Below are positions 45,830 to 57,900 of a stretch of DNA of 64,000 nt, one piece after another. The translations under genes and the position numbers were made by a program. Origin of the DNA: Neurospora intermedia (Eukaryota > Ascomycota > Sordariomycetes > Sordariales > Sordariaceae); the NCBI GenBank assembly GCA_037102815.1, contig BTPP01000001.1, positions 893,001 to 957,000 on the forward strand, given 5' to 3'. Below the pieces are notes generated by a model. It saw nothing but the letters and a program-made list of their open reading frames with translations, made no database searches and had not been told where the DNA came from. Position 1 is the stretch's first letter. Each line of letters opens with the position of its first letter.

Positions 45830-48060
45830 ATGATTTTTTTAGCCGGCCGATTAAGTGGAGCGGGGGGGAGTAATAATAAACGAAGACTAAGAATTAAGGG
45901 TATAAGCGAACGTAGTATAAATAATTTCCTAATTTCTGTTGGGGATTTTCTAATTTTTTTTTTTTACCTTCGTCCTCCTTGCCTATTACCGACGGCGGTA
46001 CGATTAATAGTAGTACCGGTAATTAAATAGAGACTATAATCGCTATAGAAATAGGAGGAGGGTCAATATTAATATTAGTACGTTTAGTAGCGAAAGTCTC
46101 GCAGTTAGTTGGGTACTTATAGAATATAGTAATAAAATACTCTAATAGTGTATATAAATTAATAATTATTACTTTATTTGGTAGAGGGAAAGTGCCCGCT
46201 ATACTATAGTTATAACTGCTAGCGATTGCCGAATTAGTAATAGAGCCGCTAACGGTATAGGGTAATTGGATTTAGGGGTATTAAAAGTAGGGAGGGAAAT
46301 ACTAGTATAGTAGTAGGTATAGCGGGTATAGGGGAGGAGGGTATAGCTAGTATAAACCTTTAAAATTGTCCCTCTTTAATATAGCTTATAGTAGACTATT
46401 TATAGTCTCTGTATTGGTACTACTATTACTACTATTAATATTATTAATAATATTAACGTTAACCGGTAGATTAATACCTCTTCCCTTACGTCTATTACTA
46501 CTATCGCTAATATTAGAGGCGGCTATTATTTTATTGCCTAATATATTTTATACTAATTTAAATAGTAGGTTAATTACCGTAACCTTCCTTAGCGATATAG
46601 CGCGTACCTATTTACCTATATTTTTAATATTAAAATTATAATAAATTATACTCCTATCTATAACGTAGTATATTTAGTATTTAATAGCCTTATTGTAATT
46701 CTTATATTTGTAATTAAAATTGTACGCCTATACCTATACCAACTCCTAATATATAGTACCGTATAGCTTTACCCCTATATACTCCTTTTACTATTAGTCC
46801 TCCTCTAAATTCTTTTCGACTTTTACTAATATAATATTTATTATAACGCGCTTAGACTTCTCAATACTAGCTAGAATTTATAACCCTTATAACGATAGTA
46901 TATCGACTATTCGTAGGGTTAGGGTAATAAAAGGATTAATTAAATTACGAGAGGGGGTAGGAATAGAAGGTATATTATTATAGGAGGATGTGGTAGTAGG
47001 GATTTTACTAGTAGGCGGGTCGACTAACCAAAATTTAAATAATATAGTAAAATAGTAGTACTAACTAGTATAGTAGAAGTACAACTTTATAATAGTCTTA
47101 TACTTAAAGTTATTATACCTATTATAAAAATCCCTCCTAAAGATAGTCTTATTATATATAATAACCCGGGCGCGGCGGTTATTATAAGCGGTGGTAATAT
47201 ATTTAATATTATATAAAGAAACTAACTATTTTATCCCTACGGCTATATTATCGTTAATAACGTTTTATATATAATTTCGTTATATATATATAATCTCCCT
47301 AAATAATAACGTCCTAAACCGCTACTTGTAGAGCTTGCTATTATTTTATTCGACTTTAACCTTTCGAAATAAATTAAAGTCTTTAATAGAGGGTAGTTTA
47401 TTATAATTAACGGTAATATATAAATTAATTATATTAAATTAGACCCGTATCGAATTAGGGTATTTAGGATATAGCGGTGGCGGTAGTAGTACTAGAACGA
47501 TTAATTTATAGGTAGTATAGGGCTGGGCTGGTAGTACTGAGGTAATTAGTTTAATCGGAGAGGCTACATCGCTATTATTATTACTCGATAGATAAAATAA
47601 AGTATTGAAAGTCCGCTTCTTAAGGGTAAGACGGACGGAGAATTATTATTCGACTTCGTTATCGTCGCTAGAATCCTCTTCGCTACTAGAAATTTCAATA
47701 GGTATCGCGGGTTTGGGGGGGGGGGGGGGGGGGGGGGATAATAGCAACTCTAGGATTAGGACTAGCTCTAGATCTAGTTCTAGCTCTAGCTCTAACTCTA
47801 GCGCGGTAGCCTTCCCCTTCTTAACGGTAGTCTTCTTAACGGCGGCCTTTTTAGTAGTAATTTTAATAAGAATAACCTTCTTTTTAAGTAAAGTAGTCTT
47901 AAGAATAACTTTAATAGACTATTCGGCTTTACAACTCTTCTTTTTAGGGTGGGCGGAGGCGCGTTATAGAATTATTAGAATTATTAGGCTAGAATTTTCC
48001 TAATTTTAATCTTCGTCGAAGTAGACTGCTAGTACGCCGCTTTAAATACAGAATCGCTTT
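45830..48060 (-). pseudogene. Second ORF of the TIR element, unknown function (RIP-mutated)
   Basis: On the minus strand a long protein-like frame begins near 48.0 kb. A Lys/Arg-rich start is followed by alternating Glu-Leu, a poly-Pro run encoded by the C/G homopolymer at 47715-47737, and PKPAIPIEISSSEEDSSDD, a Ser/acidic patch. A basic globular region follows (TTAYNNRRARVIIYNKTIFRRDF near 47.1-47.2 kb), ending with PLPNKVIINNYILEYF near 46.2 kb. Frames shift at least once and stops are RIP-type. I do not recognise it. The basic and acidic patches suggest a nuclear or DNA/chromatin-binding protein. Confidence 0.5.
47715..47737. repeat. 23-G homopolymer
   Basis: An uninterrupted run of 23 G on the plus strand, encoding poly-Pro on the minus strand of the second ORF. 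The length is prone to sequencing or assembly error. Confidence 0.9.
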
Positions 48061-48222
48061 ACGCCGGCGGGTTTTAAATTGAGGATTATCTTAGAAAGCA
48101 TTATTACGATAAATTTAATTAATTACTGGTGTTTTAAATACTTTGCACGTTGAAATAGCTTCAAAATAATATAGAAATTGTTGTAAAATAATAAATTTTA
48201 ACGAAGTTGTACAATACAGAAG

Positions 48223-48297
48223 TGCGGTGTGTGTGTGTGTGTGTGTGCACGTACACACCTCTTGCCAAGACTGCACAGGCGATTGAGTGTGGGAACG
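48223..48297 (-). repeat. Right terminal inverted repeat
   Basis: 75 bp, the inverse complement of 36096-36164, with a longer (GT)n tract. The outer end is GGGAACG. Confidence 0.85.
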
Positions 48298-49140
48298 ACC
48301 GGCCTTAATTAAGAAGGCACTAGGTAACGTTGTACGAGCGATAGTAAAATTGCTTTAACGAATAATATAAATTGTTTCCTTCTTCTTCTAACGAAGATAG
48401 GAAGTATTTAGAAGTACGTAAAACGAATTTGGATATTCTTATAGCTTTACTACCTTTCTAATTTAAAAAGAAAACGTTCTATTTATTTAGTAAATACGAT
48501 CTTCCCCTCTCTATAGCGAATTTAGGTACCCGTAGAGAATTATTCTAATAATACGACGAATTTGGGTAATTGTAAAATTAATTATACTCCTTTACCCCGT
48601 ACGGCGAATTTGGGTAATTGTATATTATTACTTAAATCTTAGTATTGTAAGACCTAAATACTAAAGGTTTCCCCTACTACGGAATTTAGGTACGTAGTAG
48701 TATTTATCTATCCTATTTAATTCCTAATTATATACTTTCTTTACTTTTAATACTAATTATTGTTAATATAAGACTATATTCGAGTTCGTACTTATTTAAC
48801 GTACTTTAGCCGCTAAATATACCTAGTTTATTCGTTGAATTTAATAACCCTATACTAGGCTTTTGAAATATTCTTCCTACCTCCGAAGTCGGTTCTAACC
48901 TACTAACCCGATATTACAATTATAATAGTTTAATTAATATTTCGGATATTTAAAATAAGTATATCTACAGTATACTTATTAATACTTAATATATCGAGAG
49001 TAAAGCCGATCTATATTAACTGAACTATAATGAATTATATATAATAACCGTTATAGAACCTCGAGGCAAACCTCTACTAATGAATATCTATACTCCTCCC
49101 ATTGCAGACCTTCGTTGTAAATTTCAATACCCCTCTATAA
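48298..49140. repeat. AT-rich RIP-mutated sequence with repeated GCGAATTTGGGTA motifs
   Basis: GCGAATTTAGGTACC / ACGAATTTGGGTAATTGTA / GCGAATTTGGGTAATTGTA recur near 48520, 48560 and 48605. No coding frame is clear. It may be the left flank or LTR of the element whose gag-like ORF follows. Confidence 0.4.
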
Positions 49141-50606
49141 ATTAATTTCGCTAAGAAGTATCGAAAAATTAAAGCCCTACGCTATAATTAAGGTTAGAGT
49201 ACGAGTCTAGAACTATAAATCTACCCTATAGTAACCCAAATAAGCCTTTCCCAATAAAACTAGCTAAATCCGGCAATAATAAAGAATTAATCGAATATTT
49301 CAATACCAAACTAAATAGGTAAATTAATACTCTATTTAATTAAATTACCTTACAATCTATTAATATCTAAAACTCCCTAGATAAGGACTATAAAAAAATT
49401 AAGAACCTACTAGTTAAGTAATTATCCAAAATCGGCGATATACTAATTATATAATTAAAGAATATTAGGGAAATAATTAATTAAACAAATAAAGAAAACG
49501 AAGCCTTAAACGATTTATAGCGTTGTAAAATTAGTAGTAATTTCCAAAAAGCTTTAAATAAGTAAATCGATGCTCAAAAGAAGTATTTAGAAACTATAAT
49601 TAATAATACTAATAAAAAATTAGTTAACTAATAGAAGGAAACGGCTAAAATTATTATGGATAACGTTACTAAATAAGTTAACGGGGTCCGTACTAATGTA
49701 ACGAAGGAAATTTATAAAAAAGTATTAAAAGGGTTATTTAATAACCTATATACTCTTCTTAGCCCTATATAAATTTAATTAAAGGAAGACTATAATCCTT
49801 TAACCCTAATTAAACCGTTAATTAAAATAAGCGTTTATAAGGCTAATAATATTTTTTATACGCCTTTTGAAATAATAATATATAATTAACTAATCAAAGT
49901 ATATATTAGAGATAAGGTAAAAAAGAGTAAAATTTAAGCCTTCTAAAATTCTATAGAAAATATATTTAAAGAAGCTCCTTATAAAGTATTATCTCCGACT
50001 AACCCTTTCCGAGAATACGCTTTATTTATTAAGGCTAATTAAAATATTAATGGAATTATTAAACTAAAGATAATCGCTACCCTATTTAAAATAAAGACGA
50101 CTATTAATATAATCCGGATTTAATCCGTACCCCTTTAAATTACTAACCTACTGCTAGTTCAATTTAATTTTAGAGGAGTATCGGCGCTACCCCCTACTAA
50201 GGCTTAAATATTATATTAATTTTAGGGACTTAGCGTTGATCCTTATACTCTATTTATTAATTCCCCCGCTAAACCTATTATTATTTTAAACGATATCCCT
50301 CCTAAGTAAATATTAAGTAACGCTGATACTATTTATAGTAATAATAGTCTACTTTACTTAGGAGGCGATAGAAGAGAATTACTAGACTTACCGGACCCTT
50401 TACGTAGCGGTGGAGGTAATAGTAACGGCTAATTACCCTATACCCTAATCGGTCGTAGACTGTTTAATTTATATTTAAGTAGAGGTAGTCTACCTAATTT
50501 ATTTAGAAGGGGAGGCGGCCTATTAAACTCTAATAGTGGATAATATTATAGATTTAACTATAATAACAATAATAAAGACTTTAAAAAGGTTAAATAGGAA
50601 AATATT
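49140..50606 (+). pseudogene. Gag-like coiled-coil ORF (RIP-mutated)
   Basis: A plus-strand frame runs ~490 codons with mostly TAA/TAG interruptions. Residues near the middle form a long coiled coil (LNKQIDAQKKYLETIINNTNK-type heptads, stops excepted), followed by a globular part and a Gly/Ser/Asn-rich C-terminus (LLDLPDPLRSGGGNSNG). This layout resembles gag proteins of fungal LTR elements, but no zinc knuckle or polymerase follows directly. Confidence 0.5.
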
Positions 50607-50730
50607 GGGTGTCATAGCCCACACCATAACTGTCCAGAAGCTGCACGGGTTCTAATTACGTGCCGGCGTGCCGCCTTCGCGGCACGACGTACCCGATTAG
50701 ATAAGGCTATACGTACGTACCTACTTAATC
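50607..50730. repeat. GC-rich, RIP-free island with a perfect hairpin
   Basis: Starts TGTCATAGCCCACACC at 50610. It contains a 7-bp-stem hairpin, GTGCCGC-CTTC-GCGGCAC (50668-50685). CpA and TpG are intact here although both sides are RIP-saturated. It looks like an element terminus or LTR edge; no second copy was found in the window. Confidence 0.5.
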
Positions 50731-50759
50731 GCGTATAGCCTACCGACCTTTATACTTTC

Positions 50760-51969
50760 CCTCTTTCTTTCTTTAGCTTTAATTTTATATTTGAATTACA
50801 CTACAATCCTCCTTAAACTAGCTTTCTCTTATAATTGTACGTACTCTTATATAAAACTAAAACTATTAATATTATACGACCGGGGACGGTATTATAATAT
50901 CCCAACCCTCAATCGAAACCCGAAGTCGCTAATAGAGCAACGAATAACCGATAGCCTCTCAATTACATTAAAACAACGAAAATCCGAATTACGACCCAAT
51001 ATTATAGCGCGCACCCAATATAACAAAATCCTAATTAGGGACCCATACCTATTATAATCCCGTTCCGCGAACGAAATAACAATTAATCTAAGCGGCTAAC
51101 CTAAGGGCAACCCTACGGCCAAAAGCTATACCCTTTACAAAGATAATAATAATAAAGTCGACCCCGACTTTAATAATACTCCTATTACCAATTACCCCTC
51201 ACTCCCTTTAGGAGGAACTAATCTCGAAATTAATAACTAAACCCCATCTATTCGCAATTATAAAAAAAATCGCTAATCCCCGTCTAATAATAATAGTAAG
51301 AATATTACCCCGTACGACCTTTTAACTTTATATAATTATATAACTTAATAGGACACCCTAAATCGTCCCTCTCCCTTTAAGGGCGATAAAGGTAAAAAGA
51401 AAGCGGATTCCGCTCCCCTCTACTGTATTTAAACTATATATTATAAGAAAATACGCTTCAACCTAAACGTTATTAAATCTATAAAAAATAAGGCCCCCAC
51501 TAGTATTTTTAATACTAAGCGCCTTTCGATCGACGTTCGCAATTTAAATCGATATATTCCCGAAGTAAAGAAGTCCACTCTCCCCGGAGCTAATAAAAAA
51601 AATTTATCCAATTATACCCTTATTTAAATTTAGGATTCTTACTCTATTAACGTAGAGCCTATAGTAATAACCCGCTAATTTACTCTCACTTTCAACGAAC
51701 TAATAGGAGATATTATCGAACGTACTAATTATATAGCCGATACTCTAAAAATAAAGGCCGGCTTTAAATATATTTACTTCCAATCTATTACTAAAAACAC
51801 TAGGTCTTCTCTAACCCTCTATAATTAGAAGGGAAAAATAACGTCAATTCAATTTATTAATTCTTTCAACTTCGACCCTACTAATATATAGAACGAAATT
51901 CGTTCCTACTTTATATTGCTATATATATTTTATACTATTATTATTATTATTGGTCTTATACACGCTAAC
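50760..51969 (+). pseudogene. Gag-like ORF, second block (RIP-mutated)
   Basis: A plus-strand frame with few interruptions. It includes NRNPKSLIEQRITDSLSITL, a hydrophilic Asn/Lys-rich middle, and GDIIERTNYIADTLKIKAGF. It continues through the 62-bp insert into the next block because insert plus duplication is 69 bp. The family is not certain; gag of an LTR element is favoured by the next block. Confidence 0.45.
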
Positions 51970-52045
51970 TATATACATAGTCCGCCCAGTGGGTATGCGG
52001 TGCTGCTTCGTTCGTAGTCGGTGGGAAAAACCGTGCTGTATATAC
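51970..52045. mobile_element. 62-bp RIP-free insertion with a 7-bp target-like duplication
   Basis: 51977-52038 is GC-rich with intact CpA/TpG, inside RIP-saturated DNA. It is flanked by TATATAC at 51970-51976 and 52039-52045. It lacks inverted ends. It may be a tiny non-autonomous element, a truncated retroposon or a repair-filler insertion. Confidence 0.6.
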
Positions 52046-53332
52046 TATTATTAACGACCTTAGCGAAATATATTAATTATATCGATAGGATAGTTAAAAA
52101 AAATTATAATTTCATTATATACTTTATTTAGAAAATGAAACAGTAAGAAACTATTATTGTATAATTTAAAAACGAATGTAATATTACTACTAAAGCCGCC
52201 TGTAGCGTGGATTTAAATAAATAATTAATTAATATTAAAGAAGACTACTATTAAACCGAAGAAGCCTTAAAGGAAAAATAAAATAAAATTAAACGTTATA
52301 AGACCTTGTATAATTACTCCTTAAATTAGATAGCGGCTAATTACAATAAATGTATTAATGAATCTATTTAAACCTATTAGGAAGCCCTTAGTACAATTTA
52401 TTTAACCTATAGTAAAGACATTACCCGCCTAAAGGGATAAATTGACGCTCTTACAATTAAACTAAATATTATACAATGTAAAGCCCGTATCGGTCCCTCT
52501 AAAACTAATACGACCATCCATAACGCTAAGATAATTCAATTTTACTATTAAATAATAGAAGTTCTTAAAACTCAACGAAATATAGAGAATAAAGTCGAAA
52601 AATTGGAAAAGAGTAACTACTATCTAAAAAAGCTTCTACTAATAGAAAATCAATCCCCTACTACAACCCCGCCAATTATAATAGAAAATACTATCGAGAA
52701 CGACCCCCCTATACTAAAAAATATTAGAATTTATAAAGGACAATACATCCGTATCTCTCTTAAGGTCAATATTAACTAAGCAATCGATCATATACCTACA
52801 TCCTTTCGACCTATCAAAAATAACCACTCTTAAATTAATAAAATAGTAGGAGAAAATAAGCGAATACCCTACCGAATAGCCGGAATAAATAACCCTAACT
52901 CCTTTAATAATAAATCGGACTATTCGAATAACTCTAACCAATCTAACCTTAAATAGTAGGGTAATAATAATAAATATTATAAATACTTACCTTCTAATAC
53001 CCCCTCGGACTACTTATTATATTCCGGCTTAAACTAATCTTCCCTTTTATTCGGAATTTGCAGTTATAGAAAGAAGTCTTCTAAAGTCCCTAAAGTACCC
53101 TTATTCTATAGTAAGAAAATTAAAAATAAAGTATCTTTCGAAATATAATTATATTAAATTTATAATATATTACGTATTAATATTAATTATTATACTAATA
53201 AAAATATTATATTCAATATAATTATTAATAGGCTAGCTAGTAAAGCTACTAAGAATATTTTTCCCTTTATTTAGGAATTTAATAATAATAAACCCCGCCT
53301 AACTATTATTGTACAATTTAGGCCTATTGTTG
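52046..53332 (+). pseudogene. Gypsy-type gag ORF, truncated (RIP-mutated)
   Basis: The plus-strand frame shows a coiled-coil part (VEKLEKSNYYLKKLL), a Pro-rich hinge and an Asn/Ser-rich spacer. It ends in INRLASKATKNIFPFI-EFNNNKPRLT, which matches the conserved fungal Gypsy gag segment preceding the capsid C-terminal domain. The frame loses homology near 53325, where a different, G-rich sequence begins, so the gag is cut by another element or deletion. Confidence 0.6.
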
Positions 53333-54200
53333 GAGCGTGTGACGGAGGCGAGATTTAAAGTATAGTAAAGGTAAGGAATCTTACGGATAACGCTAGTTAA
53401 GTTAGTATAAGGACCGAAGAAGGAAGGGAGGAAATTGTATTGGTTTTGAGGGGGATAATTACCGAGGAAATTATAAAGGGTACGAGCGAGGAACGTAGGC
53501 TCCAAAGGTACGACCGAAGGGACTGCGGGGGACGTAGGACCCAGGGACGTAATAGGGGAGGAACCCTCCGTATCGGAGGTTAAATCGATAGGGCTAAAAT
53601 AATAGCGGTTAGAGGAAATTATTTTAATAAAAATTATAATAGGGAAGAAGGAGGAAAAGGATTAGGAGGGGCGTTGTATAAGGGATTATATAAACGAAGG
53701 AAGGGGTCCTTATATTAATATAAATAAGGGTGGAACTATAGGGTAGGAGAGTAAATAACGGGGCGGAAGTATTTATAAATGGGGGAAGGAGGCGGAAAAG
53801 TAGAGTAGTAAATAGTAAAATAAAATAGGGAAGTAGGGAAGAGGTAGAAGAAAAAATAATAGGGAATAAGATAGAAAGGCGGCGAAGGAGGTGGTATATT
53901 AAGCCTAGTCCTATTCCTATTATTCCTATTATTCTAATATTAAAATAATACAACGGTAGAAGAGACGAGATTATATTCGCTATAGCGGTAGGTAAGAATT
54001 ATTATAGTTATAAGTAAAGTAGGAGTAGTGTAGTAAACTATAGCCGAGATAGAGCTGGAGGTTTTCATCCGGAGGCGCTTAACGTCTTACGGTTTTCCCC
54101 TCTAGAGAACTAGAAAAGGACCTTATGCTAATAAGGCGCTATAGTTTATAGTATAGGGAATAAGACTATATATTGTATTCTAAATGGCTAGGGTCCGGTA
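53333..54200. repeat. G-rich, partly RIP-free junction segment
   Basis: Begins TGTTGGAGCGTGTGACGG. It holds two ordinary-composition patches (53333-53570 and 54060-54140). The minus strand is open for ~109 codons (53624-53953), hydrophobic and without recognised features. Either the 3' portion of the transposase-like element to the right or an LTR; no mate was found. Confidence 0.35.
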
Positions 54201-57000
54201 GGCGATTTATAATAATATCCAACGTAGGTAATAAATTTACTAATATAGGGTAGGGATTTTTTATACCCTATTAATAGTTATACTAATATATATCGTTAAT
54301 TAATTTAATTACTATAGATTATTGTATTTTATTAATCTAATAATAGAACCTACTATTGATAATAATATTAAAATTAATCTGTGTATTTAGATCCTTTTCC
54401 TCTAGCCTACGCTTTATTGAAAATATAAAGTAATATCGATAGAACTTGATAGCGTAAGGACCCTTAAAACCGCAATTTTCGGCCTATTAAAGTATATCGC
54501 TAATATAATATAACGGGAATATATATAAACGAACTTATTCCGGCCTATTCTCCCTATATATCTTAATTACTATACCCTTATCTAATTAAATTATAATTTT
54601 TAGTACTTTAATAATATCCTCGAAATTAAATCTATATAGACTAAATAATAAGAAGAAAATACTACTAGGTTGTATATATTCTTTTACTAATAGGCCGGCC
54701 GGTGTAAAATAAAATCCTATTAATATATAGTAAGAATTTCGATATATATTAAATCCATCGATAAAATCGAGGTATAGAAACGAAATGATACGCAAATTAC
54801 CCTCTCTATCTTTATCCTATTCTTCAAACTCCTTTCGCCCTTATTCCTCGAATTCTAATTCGCTTCGTAGAGGGTAGGTATAGTATATAGGTATAATATA
54901 ACGTACATTTATTAAACTATTATTTACTATTTTATCAATATACTAGACTATATAATATATTTCTTCCTAGTCCTATAGATATTAAAATACTAGAATAATA
55001 TATTTAAGGAAAAGCGCCTTTTATTTACCTCTTCGGTTCTTGCCTTTACCGATTTGTAGTCTGGCGGGGATAGTGCTTAAGTTACTATAGTTTTCGCTAA
55101 AATAATAATCGATATATACATCCAATTAAGTATAAACTTTTATTTCCGGAATATATATTAATACTAATATTAAAATTGATTCCCTAACTTTATATACTAG
55201 TATAAATATAATACTGTCTAAGTCTATTATAATAATTCCCTATCTATATACTTCCTATATTTATAAATATAATTAGTCTTTAATATCCGTATATAGTCTT
55301 TTACGACGGTTAAACCTAACGCTATATATACGGCCGAAATGACCCTTTTATAATATTTCGTTATTAGGAATATTATAATAAAATAGGGGGTATTAATTAG
55401 TATACCTATAATAGATCCAATCGCCGGGGAAAATAGCCGGACCTTTAATACCGTTTTCGAATATAATATATATAAAACGGCCGGATATAGTACGGATTAA
55501 TAATAGCTATATATATAATTCGCAGAGTTCGTTAAGTATATTAATAAAATTGCCCGGAGTAGAATATACCCGCTTTCTAATATCCAATATTACTATATTC
55601 CTAAAAACCGTGGGTAGGTCGAAGAAGGTAATTGTATCTATAGATATTAGTATTGGAAAGGGCAGCTGTATAATTCCTATATTGAGATTGGTTAGGGTTA
55701 TATTCCTATTATCGCCCGTAAGGTCTTCCCCTAATTAGGGTTCTACTATACGTTTAAGCCTCTCTACTCTTACATTTATACGCTCTACTACTTTCTCTAA
55801 TACTTAGCTTTCTATAATATTATTTCTTATATATTTTGTAGCGTAATTTTCGGCTCGTTTAGCAATCCTAATTACTTTATCTAATTTATAACGGGTATAT
55901 AATACTTCGATTTTACAACATTCGTCTACCTTAATACCGGCTAGCAAAGTAGGTATTTTTATAATATTCAACGGAATATTTGCTTCGTATATATTTATTA
56001 TTAGCATCCAACTTTATATTTTCCTTATTAATATCGATAATTACTTAGGTAATATTAGTACTACCGACGGTATATTACTATTATTGTCCTAGATCGTTAT
56101 AAAAACCTTTTATAAAGTATTATAATCTTATTAGTTGAGACTTCTTAAGTCGGTATATATAGTTAATGCCTTTTTAGTTATTAATAATTCAACCGATTCA
56201 TTCTATTGTATATTGAGGAATATTAAAATATTGTTTTTATTGGGTAGGTATATTGGAGTGGGACCCTCTTTAATAGCCTCTTTATATTTAGTTATATTTA
56301 GATTTAATTTATCGAATAGTTTAAATTCCTTAATAAGAGTAAACCTCCTTTCTTTATAATTACTAATTCCTATAACTTCGTTAAAAGGAACCCCTACCTG
56401 TCCTATAATATTTTTAATATTATTAGTACAAATATTATTAATATTAATAATTAAATATAATTGGTAAACGTTAATATTTGTCTCTTTACTCCTTTTATTA
56501 TAATAATCGAAGATTTATAATCGTTGTCGTTAGATTTGGATTTACTCTCTTTAAGCGACGGCGGTACTATTAATTAATATTTATCCCCGCTATACCTATT
56601 AACCCTACTAGCGAATATTTCCTAAAGATTATCGACGTCGAATATTTATACGTCGTTTTTAATCCGCGTCTAGTCCTCTATTATAATACATTCGAATTGG
56701 TTATTACCGGTATTGAGCTCCGCTATCCGAATATTATTATTAATATTACTATTAATATTATTATTACTATAATCGTTATCACTATATTCGCTATATATAA
56801 ATAGTTCTACTACTTGATTTATTTACTACTCTTACTGTAATTTAGCCTACGTCCTAAGAATTTAGTGCCTACTAAACGCCGGCTTCCAACGGACGCCGCG
56901 TATTATTATAAACTATTTGTCGATTTTTAATAAAATGGAGCGCTATACGTAAATAGAAAACTTATAGGATTAAAAAGGTAAAAGAATTGTAAGCGATTAT
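54200..57000 (-). pseudogene. Large DNA-transposon transposase-like ORF (Plavaka/Tnp2-like; RIP-mutated)
   Basis: On the minus strand a frame of ~900 codons is broken mainly by RIP-type stops. The best segment, near 54795-54600, is FLYLDFIDGFNIYRNSYYIL, then GFYFTPAGLL, FEDIIKVLK, and upstream of ~54500 AENCGFKGPYAIKF. This order (IDGFxxYRN ... GFYxxPA ... CGFKGP) recurs in transposase-like proteins of ascomycete genomes related to Tnp2/Plavaka. The N-terminal third is acidic and Asn/Ser-rich. Boundaries are approximate and TIRs were not found. Confidence 0.55.
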
Positions 57001-57900
57001 AGTTTGTAGGGTAGATACACTAACTATATTTCTATTTACTACCCGCTGCTTAAAGTATTCGCGACTTTACTACATTATAATTTTACTATATCGCTATTTA
57101 CCTACTACGTATAGGCAATAAGATTATTCACTTCTAGGACCATTTACTTCTAAGACTATTTATTACTTTTAATCGACGAATATAGAATTAAAAGGAACCC
57201 TTACCAGATTAATATCCGTATTAAATATTTAAATTATTATATATAACTTTATATTTACCTTTATATTCGAACCTAACCTTTAAATAATAACTACGAATTA
57301 AGTACGTAAATAAGTATAAAAGTATAAATAAAAGTATAAGAGCACAAGCAACTGTACGTACGTATCTATCTATTTTATTTACTATAATAGAAAGTAATAA
57401 TAGAAGTAATAATAGCCCTCCCTAATTATTACGGATAGTAGGTAGTATTACTAATAGAAAATATAAATCTTATTATTACTACGTAGATTATTATATATTA
57501 ATTGATATTTTAATTTATTCTTCAATTATAACATTACTAACATTATATTAAAGTTAGGAAAATACTACTATATATCCTATCTAACTATAATTATAGTAAG
57601 GTATAATACTTCTTACGCTTACGCCCGCGCCCGCATTTAAATCTAAGTCTAAGTTTACGCCCGCATTTATATTAGGAAGAGAATTTCAGCCGATAATACT
57701 ATAAAACCCCCTCCCTCCTCTATTATTATACTATACTCTTAATAAGGGAGGCGCCGTTATATAAAGTAGAATTGAAAAGGTACTAGTAATATAAGATTAT
57801 ATACTTCTAATATTTTTATATACGTCGGTTAATAATATTTATTTATTAAGTACCTTAATTAAATCTACCCGTCTCGCTTCCTCCTACTCAATTGTAAAAA
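57000..57900. repeat. AT-rich RIP-mutated spacer
   Basis: No consistent coding frame. A short CTTACGCCCGC-type direct repeat lies near 57617-57665. It is probably the flanks of the two adjacent ORFs. Confidence 0.4.

Larger units (their letters stand above)
36096..48297. mobile_element. TIR-bounded DNA transposon (about 4.4 kb before being split by a Gypsy element)
   Basis: Terminal inverted repeats at 36096-36164 and 48223-48297 match over ~70 bp. They begin CGTTCCCACACTCAATCGCC and end in a (CA)n tract plus CCGCA. The interior holds a Tc1/mariner-type transposase frame on the plus strand and a second minus-strand ORF (45.8-48.1 kb). A complete Gypsy element (36655-44428) is inserted in the transposase. 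Both TIRs keep intact CpA while the interior is RIP-saturated, which fits the ends of a repeated unit. No clear TA duplication is visible at the edges. It is therefore possible that the TIRs belong to a host element and the mariner sits inside it. Confidence 0.75.
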
